Below, in pieces: positions 26,645 through 35,431 of a DNA stretch of 64,000 nt. Made by a program: the position numbers and the translations under genes. The notes below the pieces were generated by a model, which was not told the DNA's origin, ran no database searches, and saw nothing but the letters and a program-made list of their open reading frames with translations. The DNA is from B4-G1 sp964393895 (GTDB lineage Bacteria; Chloroflexota; Anaerolineae; B4-G1). The DNA lies in the NCBI GenBank assembly GCA_964393895.1, contig CAYMWP010000006.1, positions 4,149 to 68,148 of the forward strand. The letters are read 5' to 3'. Every line of letters begins with the position of its first letter. Position 1 is the first letter of the stretch.

Positions 26645-28681
26645 TTACTGGCCCACGACCTCCAGCTGTCGCAGTAATATGCGGTCGTCCACGGCTATGT
26701 CGTTCGCCAGGACGGGCAGGCGGGCCAGGTCTGCGCGAGTGTAGACGCCTACTTCCAGGCGATAGAGGCCGGGGGACGTATCTGCCTCTAGTTGCAAGCG
26801 GTGCAGTTGGACAAAGGCGTCTCCCGGACGCCAGTCCCAGGCCGGCGCGTCCAGCCGATCCTCTTGGGCTACGATGGCGTCATTGGCTTCCAGGATGTGG
26901 GCAAAGATGACGGCGGCCCGTCCATAGGCGTGCGCAGGCACCGGGCCCAGCGCGGCCGGGTCGAGGATGCGCCAGACGGTGACCAGTGTAACTGTCTCTC
27001 CCGGCCGGGCAACCGGCTCGGGCAATTCGTAGGCCAAAAGCTCGACTGCTTCCAAGTTCACCGGCAAGTGGAGCGGCTCCCCCCCGGCGGTCGCCGTCTC
27101 GTCCGTGGCCGCCTGGAAACGGTGGAGCGCGGCTCGTGGATTCCACTCCAAGACGTCAAAGTAAGGGTCAACGTCGTCGGGCCGCAGGTGGACGCGCTCG
27201 ATGGCTCGCAGCTCCAGCCGTTCGGCCAGGTAAGGGGCGAGCGGCGCGTTGGGCGGCACGACGAGCAAGCTGTGCGACGTGTCGGGAAACAGTATGGCCC
27301 GCCGGGCATCGAACCAGCGCAACGCCAGGTCGTCGCGCTGCAATCGCATAGCGGCGATGGAGGGGTCGAGGGGCAGGTCAGGGAATGGAGAGGAAAGCGC
27401 CACGGCGCCGCTGTACTCCGTCTCGTCCAGATAGTCGGTTATAGCGGTCAAGGTGTGGAAATAAGCCGCCCGGGTCTCTGGCGCCTGCCCCCAGCGAAAA
27501 AAGTAATCGTACCCCGTGGATGCAGCGACTATGATCAACCACGTCACGCAACCTGCGCTGAATACCGTGGCCCAGCGTCGGCCCGCGCGCGCGATCACAA
27601 AACGCCCAATCTCAGCGGCGCATAGAGCCGGCAGCGCCAGGATCGGCGCTTCGGCCGCCTTGCTGTGCAACGTGCTGGTCCATTCGCCTATGACGAGAGA
27701 AGGAAATATGCCGGCTATTATCCACATCAATGTGAAAGCGTAGGCAGGGTTTCTCCAGCGCCGTAAACAGAGGGCGATACCACCGTAAAAGAACAGACTG
27801 ACTATTGGATCAAAGATGGGGCGGCCCGGTAGGTTGTAAGTGACAAAACTATCTCCACTGAAGCTAAAAGCGCCCAGTGTGCTGAGAGTGTTCTCCAGCA
27901 GAGGGCCCAGGTCGCCGTGGGCCGCGGCCCGCAACGGCCCGGTCAGCGCGTTCGTTCGTCCCCACGCGGCAGGATCTAGCAAGTGGGGGGCGGCCAACGC
28001 GCCGGCAACGATCAGCGCACTGGCAAACCACGCGCCGTGACGCCGCAAGCGAGTCCGATCAACGCACGCCAGGTAGATAAACAGCAATCCCAAGGCCGCC
28101 GCCGCCGCCAGCGCTGCTTCGTAAGCGTAGAAGGAGCCGGCTAACAAGAGAGCAAACAACCCCCAATCCCACCACCGTCTTTTGGCGCCGTCATCCATCG
28201 CGCGCCACATAAAGTACACCGCTGCGGTGAACAATGCTGGAGCGGGCGCCGAGTTGAGGGCAAAACGGCTGTCGCAGACTGTCCAGAAAGATACTGCCAC
28301 CAGACCGGCGCTACCCAGCCCCACCGCCGCGCCAAACAGCCGCCTGGCCCACAGGTAGGTGAAAACCAGCAGCGCCAGGCCAAAGAAGGCCGAGTGGAAG
28401 CGCAACGCCAGATCGGTCGGGCCGAAAAGCATCATAAATAACGCCCCGGAATACATCGTGAACGGCTGATAGGCGTAGCCGTAGGGCGCTTCGACCTGGG
28501 ACGGTTCGCCTCGATAAACGGCCGAGACGAAATAGCCTGTGTCCGCCTCATCGTGCGTCAAGCCGGGGGGAATGGAATCCAGCCGGTACAGGCGGAAAAA
28601 GGCGGCCGCCAGCAGGACGGTAACGATCAATGACCAATGACCAATGACCAATTTGGGCTTTGGGGCTTGGGGTTTGGTCAT
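26645..28681 (-). CDS. GT39-like membrane protein with one C-terminal beta module
   Basis: 678 residues. After a short N-terminus (KPKLVIGHWSLIVTVLL) about ten transmembrane segments follow. The first loop contains LTHDEADTGYF (38-48), the canonical Asp-Glu site of PMT/ArnT-like enzymes. From about 520 on comes the shared beta module (LAYELPEPVARPGETVTL, IFAHILEAND, RLEVGVYTR). The N-terminal GHWSLIV is encoded by a tandem CCAATGACCAATGACCAAT repeat that also appears at the start of the next gene. ATGA overlap with that gene at 28678-28681, so the two form one transcription unit. Confidence 0.75.
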   Translation of the reverse strand: MTKPQAPKPKLVIGHWSLIVTVLLAAAFFRLYRLDSIPPGLTHDEADTGYFVSAVYRGEPSQVEAPYGYAYQPFTMYSGALFMMLFGPTDLALRFHSAFFGLALLVFTYLWARRLFGAAVGLGSAGLVAVSFWTVCDSRFALNSAPAPALFTAAVYFMWRAMDDGAKRRWWDWGLFALLLAGSFYAYEAALAAAAALGLLFIYLACVDRTRLRRHGAWFASALIVAGALAAPHLLDPAAWGRTNALTGPLRAAAHGDLGPLLENTLSTLGAFSFSGDSFVTYNLPGRPIFDPIVSLFFYGGIALCLRRWRNPAYAFTLMWIIAGIFPSLVIGEWTSTLHSKAAEAPILALPALCAAEIGRFVIARAGRRWATVFSAGCVTWLIIVAASTGYDYFFRWGQAPETRAAYFHTLTAITDYLDETEYSGAVALSSPFPDLPLDPSIAAMRLQRDDLALRWFDARRAILFPDTSHSLLVVPPNAPLAPYLAERLELRAIERVHLRPDDVDPYFDVLEWNPRAALHRFQAATDETATAGGEPLHLPVNLEAVELLAYELPEPVARPGETVTLVTVWRILDPAALGPVPAHAYGRAAVIFAHILEANDAIVAQEDRLDAPAWDWRPGDAFVQLHRLQLEADTSPGLYRLEVGVYTRADLARLPVLANDIAVDDRILLRQLEVVGQ

Positions 28682-30759
28682 TCTCTCACGACCTCCATCG
28701 CTTGCAGGAGGAGGTGATCGCTCACGGCAGCGCCATCCACCAGCACCGGCAGCCGGGGCATGCTCGGGTCAGGCGCGTGACCGGCCAGGATCGCGTCCAC
28801 CCGGTCGGGCACGGTGTAGGCGCCTGCGATCAGAGTATACTGTCCCGGCGGCGCATCGGCGGGCAGAGCGAGACGGTGGAGCTGTAAAACGGCGTCGCCT
28901 GGCTGCCAGTCCCAGGAAGGAGCTCCCAATTGGTCCCGCTGGGCAATCACCCGGTTCTGGCCGTCCAATAATTGGGTAAAGAACACTCCGTCCCGGTCGT
29001 CGGGCAGTCGCTCCTCGACCTGCCACAAGGTGAGCAAGCTGAACTCGGTCCCTGGCTCCCCCGTCCACCCCACCAGTTGATAGCCCTGGAAACTCAGCTC
29101 CTCTCCCACATCCACTGGCAGTCGGGCCGGTTGGGATGGAACTGTCATTGTCGGTCGCAGATCGGAGAGCGTCTCCTGGGCCGACCAGCGGTAGATCTCG
29201 AAGGCGGGGTTAAAGTCATCGGCCCGCAGAGTCACGCGCTCTCGAAGAGTGACGTGTGGCTCGACAAAGGTCCAGAGCGTCTCGTCCAGGGGAATGGCTT
29301 CCGGCAAGATCAAGCTGGCTGCCCGGGACGGTGGGAGCAGCAGCGCCTGGCGACCGTCGAACCAGCGGGCGGGCGGCGTCTCTGTTCCCAGCACGGCTTC
29401 CAGGATGCGCGGGTCGCGGTACTGACCGGGATAAAAGGCGGAGATAGCCAGCGGCTCGTCCACCTCCCACTCGCGGACGGTCTCAGCTATGGACATCAGG
29501 TTGGTGTGGTAATGCACCCTCACGTCCCGGTCGTTGGCCCAGCGGACAAAGTAGTCTCGCCCCGTTGTAAAGATGACCAGCGCCAGCGCCCCTCCTCCCA
29601 CCAGGGTAGAGAGTCTCAGGCGACCCACCCGCGCTCTCCGACCGTTCTCCAGGGCCAGGGCAGGGAAGAGAAATAGGACCGGTTGAGCGCCGATGGCCCG
29701 CAGGTTAGCCGCGTCTGAGCCTGTCGCCAGGGCGGGAAAAAAGCCCACTCCCAGCCAGAGCAGGGCCCAGGCGTGGGCCGGGTCGCGCCAGCGGAGCAGG
29801 GCGATGACCAGCCCGGCGTAAAAAAGCAGGCTCATCAGCGGATCAAGGAGCGGCCGGCCGGGGATGTTGTAGGGCACAAAGTCATCCCCCTGGAAGCTAA
29901 AGACGCGCAGCGCCTGAAGTGCGTCTCTCAGTAGCGGGCCTGGGTCGCCGCTCACAAGATCGCGCAGGGGTTGGTCGAGCTGCCCCACTCTGATCTCGGC
30001 CGAGGGGTGCGCCCGTAGGTAGATGAATAGCGGCGCTGCTACGACCGCCGCCACGACCAGCATCGCCAGCCAGCCTCGCCATCGCCGCCGCCAGTGATCC
30101 CGCTTGAGCAAGAAGAGATAGAGGCCAAACAGCAGGGGGATGGCGGGCATGACCCGCGCGGCCAGGTAGGTGTAGAAGGTGAGGCCCAGCAAAAATCCGG
30201 CGAGGGTGGAAGCGGCAAACGTAGGCTGTTTCCTCTCGGCGAGACGGGAGACCAGTACGGCCGCCGTGAACAGAACGGGGAGAGTGATTGACCGGAGCCC
30301 CATGCGGCTCGTGCTGACCCCCCAAAAAGAGAGGGCCAGACCGGCTACCGTCCACAGGGCGGTGGGGCGGTCAAAAGCTCGCCGCGCCCAGGCATAGGTC
30401 AGAGGGACCAGCAAAATCCCCCAGAAAGCCGACGTCAAGCGCAGCGCAAAGGGGGTCGGGCCGACGATTGTCATCATCGGGGCTACGCTGTAGAGATAGA
30501 GAGCTTCTTTGCCCTGGGGCACCGGAAAGTAGAGGGGGCGCGCGCCGTGTACGATAGAGATGGCGTCGGGGATATAGTTGGCCTCGTCGTGCGTCAATCC
30601 AGGCGGCACGCTATCCAGACGATACAGCCGCAACGCCGCGGCCAGCAGTAGGATGAAAATTACCAATGTCCAATGCCCAACGTCGAATGACCAATGGCTG
30701 GCCGATTTGGGATTGGGTTTCCTGTTCTGCGGGAGCAGACGAGCTCGAGATTTGATCAA
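28678..30759 (-). CDS. GT39-like membrane protein with one C-terminal beta module
   Basis: About 693 residues. I place the start at TTG 30759, five bases after GGAGG; TTG 30783 is an alternative. About ten transmembrane segments; first loop PGLTHDEANYIPDA is nearly identical to that of the next gene, and the paired proteins are clear paralogues (LRLYRLDSVPPGLTHDE shared with one change). The ABC-type shared phrase KEALYLYSVAPMM follows. The C-terminal beta module is present (GYQLVGWTGEPG, LLTLWQ, FFTQLLDGQN, LIAGAYTV). The N-terminus again contains a SHWSFDVGHWTLVI stretch encoded by the dispersed CCAATG repeat. Confidence 0.72.
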   Translation of the reverse strand: MIKSRARLLPQNRKPNPKSASHWSFDVGHWTLVIFILLLAAALRLYRLDSVPPGLTHDEANYIPDAISIVHGARPLYFPVPQGKEALYLYSVAPMMTIVGPTPFALRLTSAFWGILLVPLTYAWARRAFDRPTALWTVAGLALSFWGVSTSRMGLRSITLPVLFTAAVLVSRLAERKQPTFAASTLAGFLLGLTFYTYLAARVMPAIPLLFGLYLFLLKRDHWRRRWRGWLAMLVVAAVVAAPLFIYLRAHPSAEIRVGQLDQPLRDLVSGDPGPLLRDALQALRVFSFQGDDFVPYNIPGRPLLDPLMSLLFYAGLVIALLRWRDPAHAWALLWLGVGFFPALATGSDAANLRAIGAQPVLFLFPALALENGRRARVGRLRLSTLVGGGALALVIFTTGRDYFVRWANDRDVRVHYHTNLMSIAETVREWEVDEPLAISAFYPGQYRDPRILEAVLGTETPPARWFDGRQALLLPPSRAASLILPEAIPLDETLWTFVEPHVTLRERVTLRADDFNPAFEIYRWSAQETLSDLRPTMTVPSQPARLPVDVGEELSFQGYQLVGWTGEPGTEFSLLTLWQVEERLPDDRDGVFFTQLLDGQNRVIAQRDQLGAPSWDWQPGDAVLQLHRLALPADAPPGQYTLIAGAYTVPDRVDAILAGHAPDPSMPRLPVLVDGAAVSDHLLLQAMEVVRE

Positions 30760-30846
30760 GGCAGCCTCCGGGGAGCGGGCCAATCATACCTTAACCCGGC
30801 GCGCTTGACAAGTGGGGACGGAGGGTAAGAGACTGGTGGGGGAAGT

Positions 30847-30870
30847 AGGGCGCGGTTCCAGCCGCGCCCT
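30847..30870. repeat. GC-rich hairpin downstream of tyrS
   Basis: AGGGCGCGG (30847-30855) and CCGCGCCCT (30862-30870) are exact inverses around six bases. It lies 135 bases past the tyrS stop, and could end its transcript or be another dispersed palindrome. Confidence 0.4.
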
Positions 30871-30932
30871 CCCAAGCGCATCTAGCACTGGCTCTTCTGT
30901 GGATGAGAATCAGCCCGCGGTGTGGCTTTGGC

Positions 30933-30952
30933 TACTGAAATGAAACAGACCC
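30933..30952. repeat. solitary end of a family B element
   Basis: TACTGAAATGAAACAGACCC matches the right end of the family B elements at 1693-1840 and 57512-57567 (TACTGAAATGAAAACACATCC). No palindrome or left end is present, so it is a remnant. Confidence 0.4.
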
Positions 30953-31004
30953 GTTTGACTTTTGGGTATGTTGGCAACGAAAACTCTAGTTCGCGCTTGA
31001 GCCG

Positions 31005-32237
31005 CTAACTCTCCGGTATCAGCCGCACGAAGCGCCGCTTGCCCACTTGCAATACCTTTTCACCTCGGGGTTCGATCTCTGTCTCAATTGCCGTTACGCC
31101 CTCGCCGTCCAGTTTGACCGCGCCCTGCTGTACCAGCCGGCGGGCCTCGCTCTTGCTGCGCACCAGCCCGGCGCTGTGGATGACGTCCACGACGTTGGTC
31201 GGGCCGGTCAGCGGGTGGGCCGGTATGTCCTGCGGCAACTGCCGCTTCTGGTGCACGCGCTCAAAGTGGGCGGCGGCTTCGTCGGCGGCCTCGTCGCCGT
31301 CAAAGATGGATACGATTTCCCAGGCCAGCTTTTTCTTGGCCTCCATCGGGTGCAGGTCGCCCCGTTCCACTGTGTCCAGTAGTTCGTTGATTTGCTCCGG
31401 CGACCAGCGAGTGACCAGCTCGAACCAGTTGCGCATGGCCGAATCTGGGATGGACATTGTTTTGCCGTACTTGGTCTCCGGGGCTTCGTCTATGCCGACA
31501 TAGTTGCCCTTGCTCTTGCCCATACGAGTGTGGCCGTCGGTGCCCACCAGGATGGGCAGCGTGATGCAGACTTGGGGGCGCTGGCCGAATGATTCCTGCA
31601 ATTTGCGCCCGGCCAGTAGGTTGAAGAGCTGGTCGGTGCCGCCGCCCTGCACGTCGGTCTCTAGCGCCACGGCGTCGTACCCCTGCATCAGGGCGTAGAA
31701 GAACTCGTGTAGCCAGATGGCGTCTCCCTTCTCGTGGCGCAGCGAAAAGTTCTCGCGGGCCAGGAACTGTTGGACGGTAAAGTGGGAGGCCAGTTTGATG
31801 ACGTCGGCAAAGGTGAGTTTGCTCAGCCATTCTGCATTGTCACGCACCTCGGCCTTTTCCGGATCGAGTATCCTGAACGCCTGCTGGGTGTAGGTGCGGG
31901 CGTTCTCCGCCACTTGCTCCGGCGTCTGCTGGGCGCGCGCGCTGGTCTTGTCGCTGGGGTCGCCGATGAGGCCCGTAAAGCTGCCGATGAGGAATATCAC
32001 GTGGTGGCCCAAATCCTGGAACTGGCGCAGTTTGCGCATCGGCACGGTGTGGCCGAGGGTCAGGTAGGTGGCGGTGGGGTCAAAGCCCACGTAGACGCGC
32101 AGCGGGCGCCCCGTTTTCTCCGCTTCGACCAATCGCTCGCGCAGTTCTTCCCGCATATGTTCTTTGATCTGCTCGTCGCCGTATTCCGCGCCGCGCATCA
32201 AGATGGCGACTTGTTCGTCAATTGTAGGCTTGTTCAT
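31005..32237 (-). CDS. tyrS: tyrosyl-tRNA synthetase
   Basis: 410 residues, the normal length for the TyrRS group with an S4 RNA-binding C-terminus. It charges tRNA-Tyr in the cytoplasm. Class I signatures are present: the HIGH-like TLGHTVP (60-66), the tyrosine-binding region GFDPTATYLTLGH, the VALETDVQGGGTDQLFN loop, and the KMSKS-type MGKSKGN near 240. The S4 domain is at 345-405 (GLVRSKSEARRLVQQGAVKLDG). The gene stands alone, with attenuator-like hairpins between it and the upstream gene (32282-32303 and 32313-32363). Confidence 0.97.
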   Translation of the reverse strand: MNKPTIDEQVAILMRGAEYGDEQIKEHMREELRERLVEAEKTGRPLRVYVGFDPTATYLTLGHTVPMRKLRQFQDLGHHVIFLIGSFTGLIGDPSDKTSARAQQTPEQVAENARTYTQQAFRILDPEKAEVRDNAEWLSKLTFADVIKLASHFTVQQFLARENFSLRHEKGDAIWLHEFFYALMQGYDAVALETDVQGGGTDQLFNLLAGRKLQESFGQRPQVCITLPILVGTDGHTRMGKSKGNYVGIDEAPETKYGKTMSIPDSAMRNWFELVTRWSPEQINELLDTVERGDLHPMEAKKKLAWEIVSIFDGDEAADEAAAHFERVHQKRQLPQDIPAHPLTGPTNVVDVIHSAGLVRSKSEARRLVQQGAVKLDGEGVTAIETEIEPRGEKVLQVGKRRFVRLIPES

Positions 32238-32281
32238 TGGAAAATCATCTCTTCTCGTGAATTTGGATGGTCGGAGGTAAC

Positions 32282-32303
32282 AAAAAACCCACTGAGCGTG
32301 GGT
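32282..32303 (-). terminator. intrinsic terminator 45 bases upstream of tyrS, possible attenuator
   Basis: Read on the minus strand: ACCCAC, loop GCTCA, GTGGGT, then TTTTT. This is a textbook factor-independent terminator placed in the leader of tyrS rather than right after the previous gene, which ends 320 bases further upstream. Confidence 0.6.
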
Positions 32304-32312
32304 CTGGGGGAT

Positions 32313-32363
32313 GCGGGTTGCGCGCGGAGCGGCGCCAACGTCTGTCGCCGCGCTACAACCCGC
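32313..32363 (-). promoter_or_regulatory. strong 51-base hairpin with T-box-like sequence in the tyrS leader
   Basis: GCGGGTTG (32313-32320) pairs with CAACCCGC (32356-32363), and a second GC-rich stem lies inside. On the minus strand its 5' arm reads GGGTTGTAGCGCGG (32361-32348), which matches the T-box consensus GGGTGGTACCGCGG at all but two positions. The tRNA-pairing UGGN bulge is not intact, so a true T-box is uncertain. An upstream GATACG...CGTATC stem is also present. Confidence 0.3.
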
Positions 32364-32415
32364 CGGGATACGTATAGGTGTGGAATCTCCAGGTTTGGCG
32401 TATCACTTTGCATAC

Positions 32416-32574
32416 CTCTGAGTCTGGTGATTGCCCACATCTCGCCACAGAGACACAGAGAGCACAGAGAAAACACAAAAAGTCCTATCTCGGTGTCCTC
32501 CGCGCCTCTGTGGTGAAAAAACGATCACCTCGAATAGACATCTGCATACTTGTGGGTAATCACCAGCTCTGAGT
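32416..32574. mobile_element. MITE-like element with CTGGTGATT ends and 8-bp target duplication
   Basis: Terminal inverted repeats CTGGTGATTGCCCACA (32424-32439) and TGTGGGTAATCACCAG (32551-32566; one mismatch) bound a 143-bp element. Perfect 8-bp direct repeats CTCTGAGT flank it (32416-32423 and 32567-32574). The interior is a long hairpin from CCACAGAG (32445-32452) to CTCTGTGG (32506-32513). It has no reading frame of its own. It lies upstream of the tyrS leader. Confidence 0.75.
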
Positions 32575-32624
32575 GCATTTGAGCAGATTATACCGGAAAC
32601 GGGCGAAAAGGCAATTCCTGGCGA

Positions 32625-35117
32625 CTACCACTCTATCCCAGATACTCGCGCCCGTGCGCGGCGAAACAGATTCTCTCCGCCAAAGGTCCGCAAGAAGGCC
32701 GCCAGATCGAACTTGGGGCCGACTTCCAATCTGGCAAAGAAATCGCCCTGCTGAGTCTCAAAGAAACCGTCGAACAGGATATTTTTCTTGAGCGCTTTAC
32801 GGGGCAGGTCAAAGTGTAGGCGGTCAGCTTCTCGTCGTAAGGAGTAGGGCAGATAGGCGGAGCGCAGGTACTGTTCCAGCCGGGCGCGCGGCTCGGGGAA
32901 GAGGTTGGCCGGCAGACGCACTTCCAGGCTCAACCGGGTAAACGCGCCAGGAGTGAACCCTGCGGCCGGGCCTATGATCTCGAATCCAGAACACGGGCCT
33001 CTTCTGATAAGACTAGTTTCTAACGACTCGACGTCCCAGGCCTTTAGCCCAAAGACGGTCTCTCCGCTCACGGCGGGGAAGCGGCTCGCGTTGGGGGGAA
33101 GCGCGAACAGGCTCTCTCGCACGGCCAGCAGGTTATCCACCAGTTCGGGATATTGGGCCAAAAGTCCCCTGAAGACAAATCCGTTGAGGAATTCGGGCCG
33201 GACGCCGACCGGCCGCGGATCCAGGCGCAGCCGGAAGTAGGCCGGTTCCAGCCGCCGCTTGCGAGCCATTACCTCTTGCAACTGCGCCAGATACTGTTCG
33301 TGCTCCGGCTGGCTGATCTGGTGATGCGTGATTGCTCGCCGTTGCTCTTCGTCTGAGCAGGCCGCGCACCCCAGGCAGCGACCGGGCCGCTCGCCGCTCC
33401 CCAGGCAGTAGCCGCCGTCCTCGCCGGTTTGGGCCTCCCGGTACTGGCGGTACAGGAACTCGGGCGGCACGTTCGAGCGGACGAATTCCAGCGGAAAGGT
33501 GTGATCCGGCCCTTTTTCATTCAGGAATGTGTCGTTCAAGTGCCCCGCTCTCTCAAGTCGCTCTTCGAGTTCATCCCAGTACCCTGGCGGCAGTGTGGCG
33601 TCGAAGTAGTATCCCTTCTGGGCCAGGGCCGTGACGTGGTCCGCCAGCCAATGCCCGCCCAACGCCAACACCTGGCTGACGCAGTAGGCAGGCCAGTCGA
33701 AGGCGAGTCGGAACTCGAAGCCGTTCGTCTCGCAGGCTGATTTGACCTGACCGATCAGTGGTTTCCACGCTTCCTCATTGAGCAAAAGCCGGTCGTACTG
33801 TAGCGGTGTGCGCGGCATACGGATCAGCAGGCCAAAGCTAAAGATCACGCGCGCGCGCCGTTTGTGGGAGCGGCGGGCCTCTTTGAGCCACCTGACAAAG
33901 CGGCGGAACTCGGCGACGTCTTGCTCGGTCTCGTGACCGGTGAGGATGTAGAATAGCTTGATGCGGCGGATCCTGGCTCCCAGGAGCCGGGCCAACAGAG
34001 ACAGGATGTCGTCGCCGGGCAGGCTTTTGTGCAGCCAGTCCCGCTGGCGCTGGCTGATGCCCTCGATGCCCAGGGTAAAGTCCCGCTTGTCCGCCTCGAT
34101 TTCCGCCTCCAGCAGGTGAGTCGTGTGTTCCAGGATGTCCACCCGTTGGCTCTTGAGGCTCACCCGGTCGAAGAGGCGGTGCAGTTCCAGTATCATCTCC
34201 AGGATGCTCTGGTGCGTGTTAAAGTTAAAGCTGTACAGGTTCAGTTCTTCGACCCCCTGCGCCCACTTGATCTGTCCAGCGGCGGCGATGACGTCGCCCC
34301 AGGCAAGCTCGCGGTACGGCTTGCGGTCGTACCCCTCGAAGCAGAAGGAGCAAAGAGCCGGGCAGCCATAGTTGATCTGGAGGTTGGCGGTGTGCGCCTC
34401 CGGGCTGTTCAGGAGGGGGTACTCGAGCGGCAAGAACTGCGGGGCCGGGTTTCGGAGGATGGCCTTGTCGGTGGGGTGTAACGAGCCGGCCGCCCAGAGT
34501 CCCTGTGTCTGTTGGGCCGCCTGCGCCAGCGCTCTCTTGGGAGGAGCTTGCAGACGACGCACCAGGTCGCCGACCAGCCCTTCCCCCTCACCGAAAAAGA
34601 TGCCGTCCACCAGGCTGTCCCCGTCCTCACGGATGATGGCCTGAGCTGCCATAGCGTTGGAGCCGCCGAGGATAAGAATGGGCCACTCCGCTTTGGCTTT
34701 CTGAAGCCGTCGTTGACTGGCAAAGAGCGGGATACCCGAACGGATCAGCAGGTAGGGCAGGTTGATCAACTCTAGCGTATAACTGTTAGAGATCAGGATC
34801 AGGTCGAACTCGTCGGCGGGGCGCAGCGATTGTGTGCCGGTGAGGAATGAGACGTTCTCTTGCTCGAACAACTCTCTCTCGGCCGCGTTGGGGAAAAAGG
34901 CCAGGTCAACGAACGCATCCGGCAACGCCCGCCGCACTTCCTGGAAGAGAAAGAGGTGCGGGATGGAGCGGTCTACGTCTTGGAAGGGGGATAGCCGCGC
35001 GATCAGCACTCGGTAGGCGGCCTCTCCAAAGTCCGGGTTGCCGAACGAGGGGTTGTCGAAGGGAAGAAACGGCGAGTCCTGCCCTAGATGGTTCGTCCAG
35101 GCTGGTCTCGTTTTCAT
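32625..35117 (-). CDS. radical SAM protein with B12-type N-domain layout and C-terminal Cys cluster
   Basis: 830 residues from ATG 35117; an in-frame ATG 45 bases upstream would place a hairpin repeat inside the coding region. The N-terminal ~200 residues look like a Rossmann-type (B12-binding-like) domain without the DxHxxG cobalamin motif (LILISNSYTLELIN, ILGGSNAM). The radical SAM core follows, with CPALCSFC (CxxxCxxC) near residue 255. Around residue 580 lies a second cluster, CLGSGERPGRCLGCAACSD, able to hold another iron-sulfur centre. The last 200 residues are an uncharacterised beta-rich domain. YgiQ/TIGR03960-type proteins have this order. Substrate unknown; monocistronic. Confidence 0.75.
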   Translation of the reverse strand: MKTRPAWTNHLGQDSPFLPFDNPSFGNPDFGEAAYRVLIARLSPFQDVDRSIPHLFLFQEVRRALPDAFVDLAFFPNAAERELFEQENVSFLTGTQSLRPADEFDLILISNSYTLELINLPYLLIRSGIPLFASQRRLQKAKAEWPILILGGSNAMAAQAIIREDGDSLVDGIFFGEGEGLVGDLVRRLQAPPKRALAQAAQQTQGLWAAGSLHPTDKAILRNPAPQFLPLEYPLLNSPEAHTANLQINYGCPALCSFCFEGYDRKPYRELAWGDVIAAAGQIKWAQGVEELNLYSFNFNTHQSILEMILELHRLFDRVSLKSQRVDILEHTTHLLEAEIEADKRDFTLGIEGISQRQRDWLHKSLPGDDILSLLARLLGARIRRIKLFYILTGHETEQDVAEFRRFVRWLKEARRSHKRRARVIFSFGLLIRMPRTPLQYDRLLLNEEAWKPLIGQVKSACETNGFEFRLAFDWPAYCVSQVLALGGHWLADHVTALAQKGYYFDATLPPGYWDELEERLERAGHLNDTFLNEKGPDHTFPLEFVRSNVPPEFLYRQYREAQTGEDGGYCLGSGERPGRCLGCAACSDEEQRRAITHHQISQPEHEQYLAQLQEVMARKRRLEPAYFRLRLDPRPVGVRPEFLNGFVFRGLLAQYPELVDNLLAVRESLFALPPNASRFPAVSGETVFGLKAWDVESLETSLIRRGPCSGFEIIGPAAGFTPGAFTRLSLEVRLPANLFPEPRARLEQYLRSAYLPYSLRREADRLHFDLPRKALKKNILFDGFFETQQGDFFARLEVGPKFDLAAFLRTFGGENLFRRARARVSGIEW

Positions 35118-35131
35118 TGGGGAACATCCTG

Positions 35132-35149
35132 AAGGTTTTCCGCAACCTT
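35132..35149. repeat. AAGGTT...AACCTT hairpin
   Basis: AAGGTT, six-base loop, AACCTT, just upstream of the radical SAM start. Wider sequence (CTGAAGGTTTTCCGCAACCTTTGGAG) resembles the larger hairpin at 45391-45420. Confidence 0.35.
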
Positions 35150-35272
35150 TGGAGTTTGCCATTCCATACCAGGGCGACAGTAGAAAACCAACAGGGCCGC
35201 CTCTGGGAACGAACCTAGGGGACGGCCCTGTTTCACCAATTGCACCTTACCGATGAGGCACAGTGAATCAGG

Positions 35273-35346
35273 TGACCCGCATAGGACTCGAACCTATAAC
35301 CAAGGGATTAAGAGTCCCCTGCTCTGCCAAATTGAGCTAGCGGGCC
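35273..35346 (-). tRNA. tRNA-Lys(CTT)
   Basis: Acceptor stem GGCCCGC / GCGGGTC (one G-U pair), D-arm AGCTCAATTTGGCAGAGC, anticodon loop CTCTTAA (anticodon CTT), T-arm ATAGG-TTCGAGT-CCTAT. The CCA end is not encoded. Length 74. Confidence 0.96.
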
Positions 35347-35357
35347 ACGCAGGGTAA

Positions 35358-35386
35358 ATTGTAACACAGGTACGTGATTGCGGCAA
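35358..35386 (-). promoter_or_regulatory. promoter of tRNA-Lys(CTT)
   Basis: On the minus strand TTGCCG (35386-35381), a 17-base spacer, then TACAAT (35363-35358), 11 bases before the tRNA. Confidence 0.6.
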
Positions 35387-35431
35387 GTTCCCTGTCTCTT
35401 TGACACTGCTTCCAGTTGCGGAACCAGGTAC

